The translations under genes were made by a program, and so were the position numbers. From assembly GCA_029204225.1 (NCBI GenBank), contig CM055101.1:6387118-6451117 (forward strand): 64,000 nucleotides of DNA. Reading direction: 5' to 3'. This document shows, piece after piece, positions 63,618-64,000 of this stretch. The stretch's first letter is position 1; each line of letters starts with the position of its first letter. The notes under the pieces were generated by a model that had not been told where the DNA came from, ran no database searches, and was given only the letters and a program-made list of their open reading frames with translations. The stretch is from Diphasiastrum complanatum. Taxonomy: Eukaryota > Streptophyta > Lycopodiopsida > Lycopodiales > Lycopodiaceae.

Positions 63618-64000
63618 CTAGTACTCATCAACATCAGCTGCACATGCATCAACCAATTTGTACAAATACTCCTTGATGTGTGCTCGAGAGATTTCTGAAA
63701 TAGATATTGATCTTTTGACATCATATCCATGTCTCTTTACCATCTTTTTTGCCTTGGTTTTCCATGCATAAATCACAACATCAATATCTACATCTTCTAC
63801 ATCGTCATTGTTTGGAACCCAATCTTTTGAAAGACAGTCTTCGTATAATTCTTTGTTGTCAATTGGATTGTTTCCACGTCTCCGAGTGCATTTAGGTTCA
63901 TACCATAATGCTTTGAGTGAAGTGACTATACCATCAGCGTCGGTCCCTACTCCGACAACCTTTGCCATCCAGAATGAGGCTCCCGCTGCAACACCTTCAT
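63618..64000 (-). CDS. Hypothetical protein, C-terminal part, open at the window edge
   Basis: The minus frame is open from the window end to a stop at 63618-63620, at least 127 codons. It reads EGVAAGASFWMAKVVGVGTD, ADGIVTSLKALWYEPKCTRR, then an acidic NNDDVEDVDIDVV, a basic AWKTKAKKMVKRHGYDVKRS and the tail DACAADVDEY. The FWMAKV...ALWYEPK part resembles a small BAH/Tudor-like beta domain, which binds chromatin in other proteins. Composition is like that of the transposon-like gene at 57-62 kb on the opposite strand, so it may be part of another copy. I do not recognise the family with certainty. The frame is unbroken over its visible length. Confidence 0.5.
   Translation of the reverse strand, partial: EGVAAGASFWMAKVVGVGTDADGIVTSLKALWYEPKCTRRRGNNPIDNKELYEDCLSKDWVPNNDDVEDVDIDVVIYAWKTKAKKMVKRHGYDVKRSISISEISRAHIKEYLYKLVDACAADVDEY

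Overview
The window is nuclear DNA of a land plant with a large, repeat-rich genome. The evidence is spliced genes with GT..AG introns, plant-type Ty1/copia and Ty3/gypsy retrotransposons primed by initiator Met-tRNA (TGGTATCAGAGC), a hAT transposon of the plant BED/DUF659 type, a tRNA-like SINE, and very long (GA)n, (TA)n and (TG)n tracts. The species cannot be named from the sequence; nothing bacterial, plastid or viral was recognised. Two host genes are visible; most of the rest is layered, broken mobile DNA.

Host genes. (1) A plus-strand Mn-dependent ADP-ribose/CDP-alcohol diphosphatase-like calcineurin phosphoesterase occupies about 2.1-11.6 kb. Only its C-terminal half is visible, as exons at 2134-2248, 5911-5998, a probable small exon from 6890, and the terminal exon 11432-11607. 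Its introns hold LINE 3' ends and a hAT element. (2) A complete nine-exon gene at 45897-49543 encodes a predicted 576-aa multi-span membrane protein of the plant tweety-like / 'plasma membrane fusion protein' family (relatives of Arabidopsis At2g12400 and At2g25270).

Region by region. 0-1.7 kb: minus-strand LINE reverse transcriptase with two tandem copies of its 3' end, each ending at a (TC)n-type tail. 7.9-10.8 kb: a degenerate hAT element inserted in a (TA)n tract, with palindromic GC-rich ends, followed by a second GC-rich palindromic cassette. 12.0 kb: a short SINE with a 14-bp target-site duplication. 14-37 kb: a graveyard of nested, scrambled copia and gypsy pieces with several minus-strand PBS/LTR junctions at 14.4, 19.3, 22.5 and 23.3 kb. 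28.1-28.5 kb: a cluster of seven 20-bp palindromes. 39.4-40.3 kb: a gypsy reverse transcriptase fragment. 50.9-56.8 kb: a full-length LTR element with a 5-bp target-site duplication, PBS and PPT but almost no coding capacity. 57.2-64 kb: an intron-containing, multi-domain, transposon-like gene that I cannot assign to a named superfamily. It is interrupted by a palindromic cassette, an A+T-rich tract and an 840-bp minisatellite. Possible relatives lie at 18.35 kb and at the right edge.

The most promising undescribed items are the unassigned transposon family (57.2-62.3 kb), the palindrome-ended cassettes that sit against (TA)n tracts, and a LINE that appears to end in, and perhaps target, (TC)n microsatellites.
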